Assembly: GCF_013874595.1 (NCBI RefSeq)
Contig: NZ_CP059431.1
Span: 2,108,001 to 2,172,000 of the forward strand
DNA from: Flavobacterium sp. xlx-214
GTDB lineage: Bacteria; Bacteroidota; Bacteroidia; Flavobacteriales; Flavobacteriaceae
Reading direction: 5' to 3'
Length of the DNA stretch: 64,000 nucleotides
Shown: positions 1-8,877 of the stretch, in pieces
Layout: every line of letters begins with the position of its first letter
How positions within the stretch are numbered: the stretch's first letter is position 1
The notes under the pieces: generated by a model
What the model saw: the letters and a program-made list of their open reading frames with translations, nothing else
Databases searched by the model: none
What the model was told of the DNA's origin: nothing
Position numbers and translations under genes: made by a program

Positions 1-284
1 TCTACATAAAGCCTGTACTGTTTTTCATCTATGGCATTTTCTCTTAGTAAATGATATAGTTGCTGTGTACTATTAAAAAGATCTTGTTCGCTTTGTTTCC
101 AATAGTTAATATCTGTTTCTTTTGATATGGGATTAAGAATGAATTTTAGACCACCAAATCCGCTGTATTGCATCATAAGCTGCCTTTCGGCACTAGTAGC
201 GCTACGGTTTTCTTTTTCTAGTTGAAAAGCAATTTTTAAAGCGTCTATGTTCTGCTGGAGGTGTTGTTTCTTACTGAAGCCCAT
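1..284 (-). CDS. N-terminus of ICE methylase/helicase protein (partial)
   Basis: This frame opens with an ATG at 284 and runs off the left edge, giving about 94 residues. The start MGFSKKQHLQQNID, then YSGFGGLKFILNP and a LYHLLREN-like segment, matches from memory the N-terminus of the very large proteins of Bacteroidota conjugative transposons that join an N6-adenine methylase to an SNF2-type helicase. Those proteins are thought to act in DNA processing or protection during transfer, but their exact role is not established. The start overlaps the upstream DUF1896 gene by 14 bp, so the two are probably translationally coupled. The catalytic domains lie outside the window, so the function rests on N-terminal resemblance only. 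Confidence 0.75.
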   Translation of the reverse strand, partial: MGFSKKQHLQQNIDALKIAFQLEKENRSATSAERQLMMQYSGFGGLKFILNPISKETDINYWKQSEQDLFNSTQQLYHLLRENAIDEKQYRLYV

Positions 285-708
285 TTTCTTGTATCCAACT
301 AGCTATAGTTCCTGTTATTTCGGTATAAAGAGCATCAAACGCATAGGTATATGCAAAATCATCGGTTAATGTGTAGTTGGAGAAAACAGGCTCGCATAGA
401 GCAAACATTTTAAGGGCAAAAGGGCGCAACTCTTCATCTGCCATTAGGGTATCAAATTCTTGACAAACTACTTGAAAAATGGTATCAAATTTAGAAAAGT
501 GCAATCCTTCAAAGAGTATGTAGTTGGCAATTTCATTGCATTGGTCTATGGTATTTCCTGCTATAAAGGCACCTTCATATGCATGAGCTGCTCTTGATGA
601 GCGTTGGTCTATAAATTTTCGGTTGTGTGCTTTTTCAGGAAAGCTGTTGTTTAGGTGTTCTTGTAATTGTAAACGGAAATACGATAGGTCTTTTTGTTTT
701 GTGCTCAT
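271..708 (-). CDS. DUF1896 family protein
   Basis: The 145-aa product matches the DUF1896 family, small soluble proteins found almost only in Bacteroidota conjugative transposons. Recognisable features are the SYFRLQLQEHLN start, the FIDQRSSRAAHAYEGA segment, ANYILFEGLHFS, and the C-terminal YTEITGTIASWIQENGL. The length is normal for the family. No biochemical role is known. In related elements it sits directly before the methylase/helicase gene, as here, where the two reading frames overlap. It marks the left end of the window as ICE DNA. Confidence 0.85.
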   Translation of the reverse strand: MSTKQKDLSYFRLQLQEHLNNSFPEKAHNRKFIDQRSSRAAHAYEGAFIAGNTIDQCNEIANYILFEGLHFSKFDTIFQVVCQEFDTLMADEELRPFALKMFALCEPVFSNYTLTDDFAYTYAFDALYTEITGTIASWIQENGLQ

Positions 709-1185
709 GGTTTTTAGATTTTTAATGAAAACCTAAAAGTAGAAGTGGTTTTATGAGCTTTTACTGAAATGGCAGTAATAGGAATTGATAGGGGAGGGTT
801 GGCTTTTTTAGTTGTATTGACAGAATATTTTGTCTAGTTTTTTTACTGTAGAGAACGATATTTAAGAATGAAAAAACATTGTGATAAACCGTGACTTAAA
901 GTGTTTTTCAAGTTGTGAATTCAAAAATAGGATAAAATTCGCAAGATTAATTCAAAAAAGGTAACAAGAATCTACGGAGGAATTAGGTGGAGAATCTGCA
1001 AAAATTGACCGCCTGATTCTGGCAATAGCAAGAGAGGTTTTATTTTTTTTGGTCTACATTTTACTTCAATTATACTAACTTAATTTTTATTTAAGTAAGA
1101 ATGGTAACGGGGTGTTTTTAATATAGATGACCGTTAATTCCTAAAAATTTTGTACTTTTAATTATAAACTATAAATCTATATGCT
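709..1185. other. Intergenic, with a possible gene fragment
   Basis: There is no convincing gene in this 477-bp gap between the divergent DUF1896 and dps genes. On the plus strand, 965-1078 is an open stretch of 37 codons with no start codon (reading ESTEELGGESAKIDRLIL and then a hydrophobic end). It looks like the 3' end of a coding sequence, but I do not recognise the family. The dps promoter should lie in the last 100 bp, although no clear TAnnTTTG box is visible. Confidence 0.4.
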
Positions 1186-1659
1186 ATGGAACCAAACATT
1201 GGAATCACAAAGAAAAATTTAAAAGAAGTATGTTCAATTTTAAACAATTGTCTTGCAGATGCACACATTCTCTACTTTAAGTTACGGAAATATCATTGGA
1301 ATGTGCAAGGGGATAATTTTATGGAATTACATAAGCTTTTCGAAAACCATTATGAGCAAGTTCAAGCAGCAATTGATGAAATTGCAGAGCGCGTAAGTCA
1401 ATTAGGAGGTATGGCAATTGGAACTACAAGTGAATTCGCTAAAGGCTCTTCCTTAAAAGAAACACCCGGTAAAAATCCAGTAAACAATCTAGATATGATA
1501 AAAGAATTACTGGCAGACCACGAAACAATTATACGAAATTTAAGAGTAGGAGTAGAAGAATCAGAAGAAAAGTACAGTGACCAAGGAACTTCAGATTTTC
1601 TTACAGGATTGATGCAAAAACATGAAATGATGGCATGGACTCTGAGAAGGTATCTATAA
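1186..1659 (+). CDS. dps: Dps family ferritin-like DNA-protection protein
   Basis: The 157-aa product is a Dps/starvation-induced ferritin homologue. These proteins form dodecamers that oxidise and store iron and can coat DNA during stress. The family signature is clear: LADAHILYFKLRKYHWNV carries the His and Trp of the first helix, followed by FMELHKLFENHYEQV and AAIDEIAERVSQLGG with the acidic residues of the intersubunit ferroxidase site. The length is typical. The gene stands alone, preceded by a 477-bp gap and followed by a strong hairpin terminator, so it is probably monocistronic. DNA binding in the Dps family depends on a basic tail, and none is obvious at the N-terminus here. Confidence 0.93.
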   Translation: MEPNIGITKKNLKEVCSILNNCLADAHILYFKLRKYHWNVQGDNFMELHKLFENHYEQVQAAIDEIAERVSQLGGMAIGTTSEFAKGSSLKETPGKNPVNNLDMIKELLADHETIIRNLRVGVEESEEKYSDQGTSDFLTGLMQKHEMMAWTLRRYL

Positions 1660-1660
1660 T

Positions 1661-1697
1661 AATAACAAAGCCTTAAATTTTTTAAGGCTTTGTTATT
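1661..1697. terminator. Perfect 17-bp inverted repeat after dps
   Basis: Two perfectly complementary 17-base arms (1661-1677 and 1681-1697) flank a 3-base loop directly after the dps stop codon. The hairpin can be read from both sides and can serve as a bidirectional terminator for dps and for the convergent DUF421 gene. Confidence 0.85.
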
Positions 1698-1749
1698 ATG
1701 TATACAAACTAAAAACTTTTAATAAGACATATTATAAAGATGGATTTCA

Positions 1750-2436
1750 TTATTTTCTTTTAATATTACTAGAAATAAGCCATTCATTTTTGTTGCAACG
1801 AGGACAATGGCAGTTGGTTTCTTCTAAAAAATTCAAAGTAAAACCACAGAATAAGCAAGAATAAAACGCTCCTGAAGATGGTTTATAAACTATTTTGGTC
1901 TCGTAATCAGGTAATACAGGTAAACCGTATTTAATTTCCTCGTCATCAAAATAATAAACACTAATTTCTCCAGATATTTCCAAAATAGCACATGAAACTT
2001 GTCCCAAATGATAAATTCCCTTAAGTCTTAATTCCATAAAGAATTCATCTTTACTTAAAGTTTCTTTTTTAAAATTATCGATTTCAAATAATCCATTATT
2101 AATGATCGTAATAGGCTTGCCCTCGACCAAATACTCCATGGGTTTATATCTAAATACTATATTTGTTAGAATTTTATAACATATAAGAATTATGACAAAA
2201 GCTGTTAAAGTAGTTATGACACCAATTTCTTTATAGATCATAGGATCTCCGGCTGCCGATCCAAGCCCTATAATTACGACAAGTTCAAATACAGAGAGTT
2301 GTTTTATGCCTCTTTTTCCAATTAACCTCAAAAAAACAAGAATTATTAGGAACATGATAGTAGTTCTTATCACAATTTCTGGCAGAAAATGTATACCATT
2401 TTCACCATAAAAGAATTTTTCTATTTCCATAAACAA
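1750..2436 (-). CDS. DUF421/YetF-type membrane protein with Cys-rich tail
   Basis: The 228-aa product has three N-terminal hydrophobic segments (roughly residues 22-42, 50-65 and 73-95). A soluble DUF421 domain follows, with VFLRLIGKRGIKQLS, the EGKPITIINNG strand and the KDEFFMELRLKGI segment typical of the YetF family. The family's function is poorly known. The C-terminus adds a Cys-rich stretch (C194, C197, C209, C211, C214) that looks like a zinc ribbon or rubredoxin-like knuckle. The gene lies 54 bp downstream of the isoaspartyl peptidase gene on the same strand, so it may be the last gene of the cphB-iaaA operon. Whether it has any role in cyanophycin use is unknown. Confidence 0.85.
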   Translation of the reverse strand: MFMEIEKFFYGENGIHFLPEIVIRTTIMFLIILVFLRLIGKRGIKQLSVFELVVIIGLGSAAGDPMIYKEIGVITTLTAFVIILICYKILTNIVFRYKPMEYLVEGKPITIINNGLFEIDNFKKETLSKDEFFMELRLKGIYHLGQVSCAILEISGEISVYYFDDEEIKYGLPVLPDYETKIVYKPSSGAFYSCLFCGFTLNFLEETNCHCPRCNKNEWLISSNIKRK

Positions 2437-2490
2437 ATGATTAGCGTTTTTCTTCTTTTAAAAAGTGTAATTATAAAGGAGTTATTTGGA

Positions 2491-3333
2491 TTAAGAAAAT
2501 GTAGTATAATGTTTTCCGTCAAAAGAAGAAAAAGTCATTGTTGGATGTGATTCGTAATAAAAAATATTACCGAAATGATCTATTGATATAGCTCCTGCAA
2601 AGCCATCGATAGACGATAACTCTTTGAAGGATTTTTTAAAAGCTTCCTCAATGGGCATTCCGTCTGTGACGCGAGTGACAATTTTACTTGCTAACGCAAC
2701 GCGAACAATATCTTCTCCCACACCCGTAGTACTGACACCACAAAACGAATTAGCGTAAGTTCCTGCAACAGTAGCAGAGTCAGATATCCTTCCAACGGTT
2801 TCGAATCCTTTTCCTCCTGTAGAAGTTGCCGCTGCAATTTGACCATTTACATCAAAACAAACGCATCCAACCGTACTTGTAGGTTTATTTTTTATTTTTT
2901 CTTGATATTCTTTTTTTCTTTCAAATGTTTCTGGATCATAAAATTCAAAACCTTTCTTTCGAGCGAATAAGGTAGCTCCAAAATCACACAAAACTTTATC
3001 CTGTAGCGGAAGTAACAGTTCAGCTACTCTTATAGGATTTTTCACTTTCTGAATATTCATAACTCCCGCAAAATTTAAATTTTGTCCATCTGCTATCGCT
3101 GCACTCATTCTTATGGATCCATCTGATTGAATTTGTGAACCTGTTCCAGCATTAAATAAAGGATCATCTTCCAAAAGTCCCACAGTGTAAATCACCGTTT
3201 CTAAAGCTGTATGGTCGTGCATAAAATTAAAACCCTTTGTTACGATCTCTTTTAGAGCAACTTGTTTTTGAATCTTTGTTGCGTGATTTGTTGTTGATTC
3301 AGAAAAAAAACCACCGTGTATGATAATTTTCAT
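2491..3333 (-). CDS. iaaA: Isoaspartyl peptidase / plant-type L-asparaginase
   Basis: The 280-aa product is an N-terminal-nucleophile hydrolase of the plant-type asparaginase family. These are made as a precursor that cuts itself before a Thr, which becomes the catalytic nucleophile. Here that is T154 in PTSTVGCVCF. Also present are the N-terminal IIHGGFF, LFNAGTGSQIQSDG, and the GKGFETVGRISDSATVAGTY substrate-site region. The family cleaves beta-aspartyl dipeptides such as beta-Asp-Arg, the product of cyanophycinase. The start overlaps the cphB stop by 4 bp (ATGA), and cphA faces the pair. I therefore infer it completes cyanophycin breakdown to aspartate and arginine. The protein is slightly shorter than typical members (about 310 aa). 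Confidence 0.9.
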   Translation of the reverse strand: MKIIIHGGFFSESTTNHATKIQKQVALKEIVTKGFNFMHDHTALETVIYTVGLLEDDPLFNAGTGSQIQSDGSIRMSAAIADGQNLNFAGVMNIQKVKNPIRVAELLLPLQDKVLCDFGATLFARKKGFEFYDPETFERKKEYQEKIKNKPTSTVGCVCFDVNGQIAAATSTGGKGFETVGRISDSATVAGTYANSFCGVSTTGVGEDIVRVALASKIVTRVTDGMPIEEAFKKSFKELSSIDGFAGAISIDHFGNIFYYESHPTMTFSSFDGKHYTTFS

Positions 3334-4220
3334 GATGTTTCGTTTTTTTGTTTATACTGCGAATCTTTAATTACAATCTTATTTTCATCTAAATAAAAAA
3401 TGTCGTTTCGTGTCATTACATGCGATATTAGGTGGCTGATTGAAATAGGTTGCCCAATAGCTACTTGCGTAAGACTAGTATCTAGTATCTCCCGTCCGTC
3501 AACTAGAATAACATTACCAGATCCGATTGCTGTCATCTTATTATTGTTTTCAATTAACAAGCCGGTATCTTCACCTAATCCAATTCCTATCTTCATTGGA
3601 TTTCCTACCACAGCTTGAAAAAGGCGACCTATTCTTCCTCTATGCATAAAATGTGTATCTACAATAATGGAATCAATTAGTCCCAAACCACTATTAATTT
3701 CAACAGAGCCTTTCAATAGAGCATTGGAACTTTCGCCCTCATAAATCATGCTAGAAGAAGCTGCTGCGGCACCAGCAGATGTCCCAGCATAGATGAATTC
3801 TTCATGGTAATACTTTTGTAGCAGAGTTTGATGAAATAAGGTACCACCTAAGGTTGAGGTTAATCTAAGTTGATCTCCACCAGTAAACAAAACTACATCT
3901 GCTGATTGAAGCCTTTTTATATGATCGGAATCAATTGCATCTTTTCTATTTTCAATTGGAAGGTGAGATACATTTTTTGCACCAAGCAACGAAAATGCAT
4001 TTATATAGGTCTCTGCGGCTTCAGTTGGCATTTGGGATGCTGTGGTAATAATTTCAATTCGCGACTGTTGCCCCAGTTTAGAAGCCTCTACTATTCTTTT
4101 AAGAATTCCATTTTCAAAAAAGAAATCTTGGCTGGTACTTTTCATTCCGGAGGGACTTATAGCATTTTCTCTAATATTAATAGCGCCGCCAACAATAATT
4201 AATTTTCCTTTTATACTCAT
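3330..4220 (-). CDS. cphB: Cyanophycinase
   Basis: The 296-aa product belongs to peptidase family S51. It carries the N-terminal GKLIIVGGA strand, IEIITTASQ, LFTGGDQLRL and the nucleophile elbow AGTSAGAA with catalytic Ser148. A later VDTHFMHRGRIGRL segment and GLGEDTGLLIE are also characteristic. The enzyme cuts the storage polymer cyanophycin (multi-L-arginyl-poly-L-aspartate) to beta-Asp-Arg dipeptides inside the cell. It overlaps iaaA by 4 bp and is divergent from cphA across 116 bp, so a shared control region is likely. Length and motifs are complete, with no sign of decay. Confidence 0.93.
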   Translation of the reverse strand: MSIKGKLIIVGGAINIRENAISPSGMKSTSQDFFFENGILKRIVEASKLGQQSRIEIITTASQMPTEAAETYINAFSLLGAKNVSHLPIENRKDAIDSDHIKRLQSADVVLFTGGDQLRLTSTLGGTLFHQTLLQKYYHEEFIYAGTSAGAAAASSSMIYEGESSNALLKGSVEINSGLGLIDSIIVDTHFMHRGRIGRLFQAVVGNPMKIGIGLGEDTGLLIENNNKMTAIGSGNVILVDGREILDTSLTQVAIGQPISISHLISHVMTRNDIFYLDENKIVIKDSQYKQKNETS

Positions 4221-4336
4221 AGTTTTTTATTCATGTAAATTACAAAAAAAACAAATTGAATTCAATAATAGTTGAGTATTAATAAGTTAAAAATATTGTC
4301 AGCGCAGTAAATTATTAGTAAATTCAAAATAAAAAT

Positions 4337-6964
4337 ATGAAAATTGAAAAAACCAACGTTTTAAGAGGCCCAAATATTTGGAGTATTCGCAGACAATTTT
4401 TAATTCATATGATTCTTGATTTAGAGGAAATGGAGCATTTTCCGACAAATAAAATTAGTGGATTTTTTGAAAGAATAAAACAGCTTTTACCCAGTTTGTA
4501 TTCTCATCGATGTTCTGAAGGAGTTCCAGGTGGCTTTTTCACAAGAATACAAGAAGGGACATGGATGGGACACGTGATTGAACATATTGCTTTGGAAATT
4601 CAAACTTTAGCAGGAATGGATACCGGATTTGGAAGAACACGTGAAACAAACAAAAAAGGAGTCTATCAGGTTGTATTTAGTTATATAGATGAAGAGGTAG
4701 GTGTATATGCAGCAAAAACAGCCGTAAAAATTGCTGAGGCATTAATAGAAGGAAAGCACTACAATTTAGAACCTGACTTAATACAAATGAGGCGATTATA
4801 TGAAAACAATCGGTTTGGCCCTTCCACTCAAAGTATAGTAGATGCTGCAATAAAAAGAGAGATTCCATTTTATAGAAAAAACAATCGATCTCTTGTACAA
4901 TTAGGATATGGCGCTAACCAGAAAGTCATAGAAGCAACAATCACAAACAATACAGGATACATAGCAGTAAAGTCCGCTGGGAACAAACAAATTACAAAAG
5001 AAATTCTTCAAAACGCTTCTATTCCCGTTCCATTTGGTATATGTTGTACATCATTTGAAGGAATCGAACATGCAATAAGTGAAGTAGGATTTCCGATGGC
5101 TGTAAAACCTTTAGATGGACATCAGGGAAAAGGTGCATGTGTAAATTTAAAAACAAGACAAGAAGTGGAATCAGCTTTCGTAAAAGCTCAAGAATACAGC
5201 AAAGATGTTATATTCGAGCGTTTTATTGAAGGTGCAGATTATAGAATTCTTATTATTGATCATAAAGTAGTAGCAGCTGCTAAAAGAATTCCTGCACATA
5301 TTGTCGGGGACGGTATTCACACAGTGATAGAATTAGTAGAATTCATAAATACTGATCCATTAAGAGGAACCGGTCATGAAAAAATGCTTACCAAAATAAA
5401 AATCGACGAAGAATCGGTTTACTTACTTTCAAAAGAAGGACTTTCACTGAATTCAATTCCTGAGAAAGACAAGTACATTTTCCTTAAATCAGGAGCCAAT
5501 TTAAGTACGGGAGGGACTGCAATTGATGTAACTGATGTTATACACTCCGATGTTAAATTTATAGCTGAAAGAATTTCTCATGTAATGGGAATGGATATAT
5601 GTGGTGTCGATCTTATATCAACTGATATAACAAAATCATTAAAAGAAACTGGAGGTGCCGTTTTGGAAGTTAATGCAGCGCCTGGATTCAGAATGCACTT
5701 GTCACCAACAATAGGATCCAAACGTAATGTAGGTGAAGCTGTTGTAAAAATGCTTTTTCCTGAAGAGAATCAATTTTCAATTCCTATAATTGCTGTGACC
5801 GGAACAAATGGTAAAACTACTACTTCAAGATTAATAGCTTTTATTGCAGAAAAAGCAGGTTTCCAGGTAGGTCTTACAACATCAGATGGAATATATATAC
5901 AAGGCAAAATGTTGGAAAAAGGAGACACCACCGGGCCGTTGAGCGCTAAATATGTTCTAAAAGACCCAACAGTAAATTTCGCTGTATTAGAAACAGCAAG
6001 AGGCGGTATTATAAGAGAAGGCCTCGGTTTTAAAAAATGTGATATTGGAATCATAACCAATATTACCAATGATCATTTAGGAATGAATGAAATTAATACA
6101 CTAGAAGATCTTTCAAAAGTTAAAGCGGTAGTTGTAGAAAGTGTTAAAAAAAGTGGATGGGCGATTCTAAATGCAGAAGATCCCTACTGCATGAAAGTAG
6201 CTAAGCAGTTACATGGTAATAAAGCTTTTTTTTTCCTTAACCAAAACCTAATCATTGAAAACGAACTAACTTTTGTAGATGCAGTATTAGCTTTTTGTGA
6301 AAATGGATATTTAACTATAAGAGATAAAGGAAAAAACATAAGAATAAGCAAAATAAAAGATATTCCTTTATCTATTGATGGTACTGCTTCTTTTATGGTA
6401 CAAAATATTTTAGCTGCAGTATTAGCTTGTTACTTGCAAGGTATATCTGTCGAAATAATTCAATCGGCTGTAAAACAGTTTGTTCCTGGTCCAGATCTTA
6501 CTCCTGGAAGGATAAATATTTTTGAATTTCAAAATTTCAAAGTTATGATAGATTTTGCACACAATCCCGCAGGATATAAAGCAATCGGTCAAATGTTGAA
6601 ACACGTGAAAGCTAATCGTAAAATTGGCATTATTGCAGGAGTAGGAGATCGCCGTAATGAAGATATTATAAAATGTGGAGAATTAGCCTCGGAAATGTTT
6701 GATCATATTATCATTAGACAGGAGCGCCATTTACGTGGACGTACAGCCTCTGAAATTGTAGAGCTTTTATTAAGGGGAATGCACCAGGTGAAAAAAGAAG
6801 TGTCTTTTGAAGTAATACCTAAAGAAGTTGAAGCTATAAAGCATGCTATAGATATTGCAGGTAATAATGATTTTATCGTCGCTCTTACTGATGTAGTTGA
6901 AAATGCTATTGAAATCGTCCAACAATATAAAGAAAATGAAATAGCTGATAATAAATTCAATTAA
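4337..6964 (+). CDS. cphA: Cyanophycin synthetase
   Basis: The 875-aa product has the full length and domain order of CphA. An N-terminal domain (about 1-160) contains GGFFTRIQEGTWMGHVIEHI. An ATP-grasp domain (about 200-480) contains AVKPLDGHQGKGACVNL and VLEVNAAPGFRMH. The C-terminal part is a Mur-ligase-like domain with the nucleotide loop VTGTNGKTTTSR near residues 487-498, then TGPLSAKYVLKDPTVNFAVLETARGG. The enzyme uses ATP to add Asp to the backbone and Arg to its side chain, building an insoluble nitrogen and carbon reserve. The cphB-iaaA operon lies divergently upstream, so synthesis and breakdown genes sit together. CphA is known outside cyanobacteria. Confidence 0.95.
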   Translation: MKIEKTNVLRGPNIWSIRRQFLIHMILDLEEMEHFPTNKISGFFERIKQLLPSLYSHRCSEGVPGGFFTRIQEGTWMGHVIEHIALEIQTLAGMDTGFGRTRETNKKGVYQVVFSYIDEEVGVYAAKTAVKIAEALIEGKHYNLEPDLIQMRRLYENNRFGPSTQSIVDAAIKREIPFYRKNNRSLVQLGYGANQKVIEATITNNTGYIAVKSAGNKQITKEILQNASIPVPFGICCTSFEGIEHAISEVGFPMAVKPLDGHQGKGACVNLKTRQEVESAFVKAQEYSKDVIFERFIEGADYRILIIDHKVVAAAKRIPAHIVGDGIHTVIELVEFINTDPLRGTGHEKMLTKIKIDEESVYLLSKEGLSLNSIPEKDKYIFLKSGANLSTGGTAIDVTDVIHSDVKFIAERISHVMGMDICGVDLISTDITKSLKETGGAVLEVNAAPGFRMHLSPTIGSKRNVGEAVVKMLFPEENQFSIPIIAVTGTNGKTTTSRLIAFIAEKAGFQVGLTTSDGIYIQGKMLEKGDTTGPLSAKYVLKDPTVNFAVLETARGGIIREGLGFKKCDIGIITNITNDHLGMNEINTLEDLSKVKAVVVESVKKSGWAILNAEDPYCMKVAKQLHGNKAFFFLNQNLIIENELTFVDAVLAFCENGYLTIRDKGKNIRISKIKDIPLSIDGTASFMVQNILAAVLACYLQGISVEIIQSAVKQFVPGPDLTPGRINIFEFQNFKVMIDFAHNPAGYKAIGQMLKHVKANRKIGIIAGVGDRRNEDIIKCGELASEMFDHIIIRQERHLRGRTASEIVELLLRGMHQVKKEVSFEVIPKEVEAIKHAIDIAGNNDFIVALTDVVENAIEIVQQYKENEIADNKFN

Positions 6965-7516
6965 ATCAAATGAATAAAGATATGATGCTTTTGTTAAGGG
7001 TAATCTCTTTTTTTAAATATCAGAAAATAGAAATTTAATAAGTAGAGTAGTTTTGTTATTATTTCATTTAAAAAATTTAGTTGACATCATCAAAATTAAT
7101 TTTATTTAGATGCTCTATTAAATTGTTCTTAATACTTGTATTGCTAGAATCTATATGTATATGAGCTGCAAAAAAGTTCTGATGCTATATCTAAATTATC
7201 TTGTCTCAAAGCTCTGCTAATCATTTATTAGAAGAAGGTGTAAATATTCTGTGAATTTAGAAAGTGTTGAGATAAGAACACGTTGGCTCCTAGGTCCATT
7301 TATATAAAAAAACTCTTGGATTTGTGAAGTTGTAACCGTTTTATAAGAATTATTTATTAGCAAAAAAGGGGTGGCTGTTGTTTCAATCAAGTTAAATGAT
7401 ATTCCCTAGAATAAGGTTGTTAGCGTTGTTCATGCGAAAATCATTAAAACCTTAGAATACTTTAAAAAAAATATTGTATGCAACTACCTAATATAATATT
7501 AAGTATAAATGCATTT
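6965..7516. other. Intergenic, gene-poor
   Basis: I see no supported gene in these 552 bases. On the minus strand, 7080-7240 contains short in-frame stretches (one reads AHIHIDSSNTSIKNNLIEHL) broken by stop codons. This may be the remains of a gene, but I cannot assign it to a family. Confidence 0.35.
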
Positions 7517-7783
7517 CTATTTCTGTTTTTTTTTAAACGCAAAATAGCATACCAACAAGGTAGCGTTCAAAACAACTGAGAAAGCATTCGAGATAATAAT
7601 AGGCCATTCGTTTTTCATAAAACCGTAAATAACCCACAAACTCACACCACATAATAGAACAACTAACATAACAACAGATATATTTTCAACATCACGTTGT
7701 TTTACAACTTTAAAAAGCTGCGGTAACATCGATACAGAAGTTAAAATTCCTGCAACTGTTCCTAAAATATTTTCTATTAGCAT
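7517..7783 (-). CDS. SemiSWEET-type sugar transporter
   Basis: The 88-aa product is a single triple-helix bundle of the SemiSWEET (bacterial MtN3/PQ-loop) family, which works as a dimer to carry sugars across the inner membrane. The first helix contains LTSVSMLPQLFKVVK with the conserved PQ pair. The second and third follow as ISVVMLVVLLCGVSLWVIYG and a hydrophobic C-terminal helix ending FAFKKKQK. The length (about 85-90 aa) is normal. It is on the same strand as the small membrane protein genes at 7895-8053 and 8136-8444 but is separated from them by a terminator-like hairpin. The substrate is not evident from sequence. Confidence 0.88.
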   Translation of the reverse strand: MLIENILGTVAGILTSVSMLPQLFKVVKQRDVENISVVMLVVLLCGVSLWVIYGFMKNEWPIIISNAFSVVLNATLLVCYFAFKKKQK

Positions 7784-7856
7784 TTCATAGTTTCAAGTTA
7801 ATGTTGTTTTAATTTCTTTTTTTTGCAAAATTTAAATTTAGGTTATTTATATATAA

Positions 7857-7891
7857 AAAAACATACGCTTCAAAAGTAAAGCGTATGTTTT
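7857..7891 (-). terminator. Hairpin terminator after lmo0937-type gene
   Basis: Arms at 7857-7870 and 7879-7891 share the complementary core acatacgctt/aagcgtatgt with an 8-base loop. The hairpin lies directly downstream of the minus-strand gene at 7895-8053 and is followed on that strand by a T-rich stretch. Confidence 0.7.
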
Positions 7892-7894
7892 CCA

Positions 7895-8053
7895 TTAAGG
7901 TTTGTTACCTGTAATCAATCTATATAAAATAGCAATAACAGCAAATACCAATAAAATGTGAATAAAACTGCCTACTGCTTCTCCAAAACCAAAATAGCCT
8001 ACCGCCCATAAAATAATCAGTACCACGGCTATTAACCAAATTAAATCTCTCAT
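7895..8053 (-). CDS. Lmo0937-family small membrane protein
   Basis: This 52-aa reading frame starts MRDLIWLIAVVLIILWAVGY and ends LYRLITGNKP. It has two hydrophobic segments separated by a glycine-rich turn (YFGFGEAVGS). The sequence fits the Lmo0937 family of very small membrane proteins, widespread in Bacteroidota and often found near stress genes. Its function is unknown. It is transcribed leftward, 82 bp after the YtxH-domain gene on the same strand, and is followed by a hairpin terminator, so the two may share a transcript. Confidence 0.8.
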   Translation of the reverse strand: MRDLIWLIAVVLIILWAVGYFGFGEAVGSFIHILLVFAVIAILYRLITGNKP

Positions 8054-8135
8054 AACTACAAAATTTTAAGTTTCACATTTCTTTATTAAAGTAGAATTTA
8101 AAAATGTTTTTCATCTCTTTTTAATCTACTATAAT

Positions 8136-8444
8136 TTATTTTTTCTTTAATTCAGCTAACTTACGTTCTAATGAAGAAATAATGTCTTCTTTTTTATGTT
8201 CAGTTTTATGAACTAATTCATCAAAATTATTCTCAAAAGTTCCTTTTTTATCTGCAACCAAATGCAGCACCATTTCCTTTAAACCTTCAAATGAACTCAT
8301 AAAGCTATTGCTGCCACATTTTAAGCCTTTACCTAATTTATTTCTGATTTGTTTTCCTTCTTCTGGAGCTAATAATGCACAAACTGCTGCTCCAACTACT
8401 GCTCCTGCTACTATTATAGCAATACTTTTTTTTGATTTTATCAT
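8136..8444 (-). CDS. YtxH domain protein
   Basis: The 102-aa product begins with a basic residue cluster, then a glycine/alanine-rich membrane helix (IAIIVAGAVVGAAVCALLAP) and EEGKQIRNKLGKGL, the hallmark of the YtxH domain. The rest is a charged, probably helical or coiled-coil tail (about residues 55-102, ending SSLERKLAELKKK). YtxH proteins are general-stress-associated membrane-anchored proteins of unknown biochemical role. Its neighbour at 7895-8053 is likewise a small stress-type membrane protein, consistent with a stress-related group that may include dps. Confidence 0.85.
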   Translation of the reverse strand: MIKSKKSIAIIVAGAVVGAAVCALLAPEEGKQIRNKLGKGLKCGSNSFMSSFEGLKEMVLHLVADKKGTFENNFDELVHKTEHKKEDIISSLERKLAELKKK

Positions 8445-8787
8445 GACAAAATATTTAAATTATTAATATTAATATGTAATTTTTTATTAACCTTATAAAC
8501 CTAGAATTTCAATATTCAAACAAAAACCAATATCTCAAGTTGAGTCATTTTCAGTTGTGGTATGCCTCACCTTTAAAAATACTTTAAGCTATCTTTCTTT
8601 CCTTTACTTATTACATAACAAAGATTATTATCAAATTTTAAGGCTCCAATCATAATTGAGAAGAAACAGGTAAAGAAGCAAAATTTTAAACAGTTGGGAT
8701 ATCTAATGCCTATATTTCTTATGGTTAAAGAGTATTTAAATTCTATTTTATATATTGTAATTTTTAATTTTATTTTTTTTCAATTAA

Positions 8788-8877
8788 TCACAAACCACTT
8801 GCATAAAGTATCAAACAAATTCCACCTAAAATTATAAGCAAAATGGCAACACTGTAATCATTTATTTTTTTTCTCAT
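8788..8877 (-). CDS. 29-aa single-helix membrane peptide
   Basis: A 29-aa frame (starting MRKKINDYSVAILLI) has a short basic head and one hydrophobic helix with a GG pair. An AAGGA-like ribosome-binding sequence lies 5 bases before the ATG. The peptide resembles the plus-strand peptide at 26734-26838: both have RKK, then I/L-N-D, then A-I-L, then a hydrophobic run and GG, then Y. Two dispersed copies with conserved sequence argue that these are real genes. The function is unknown. Confidence 0.5.
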   Translation of the reverse strand: MRKKINDYSVAILLIILGGICLILYASGL

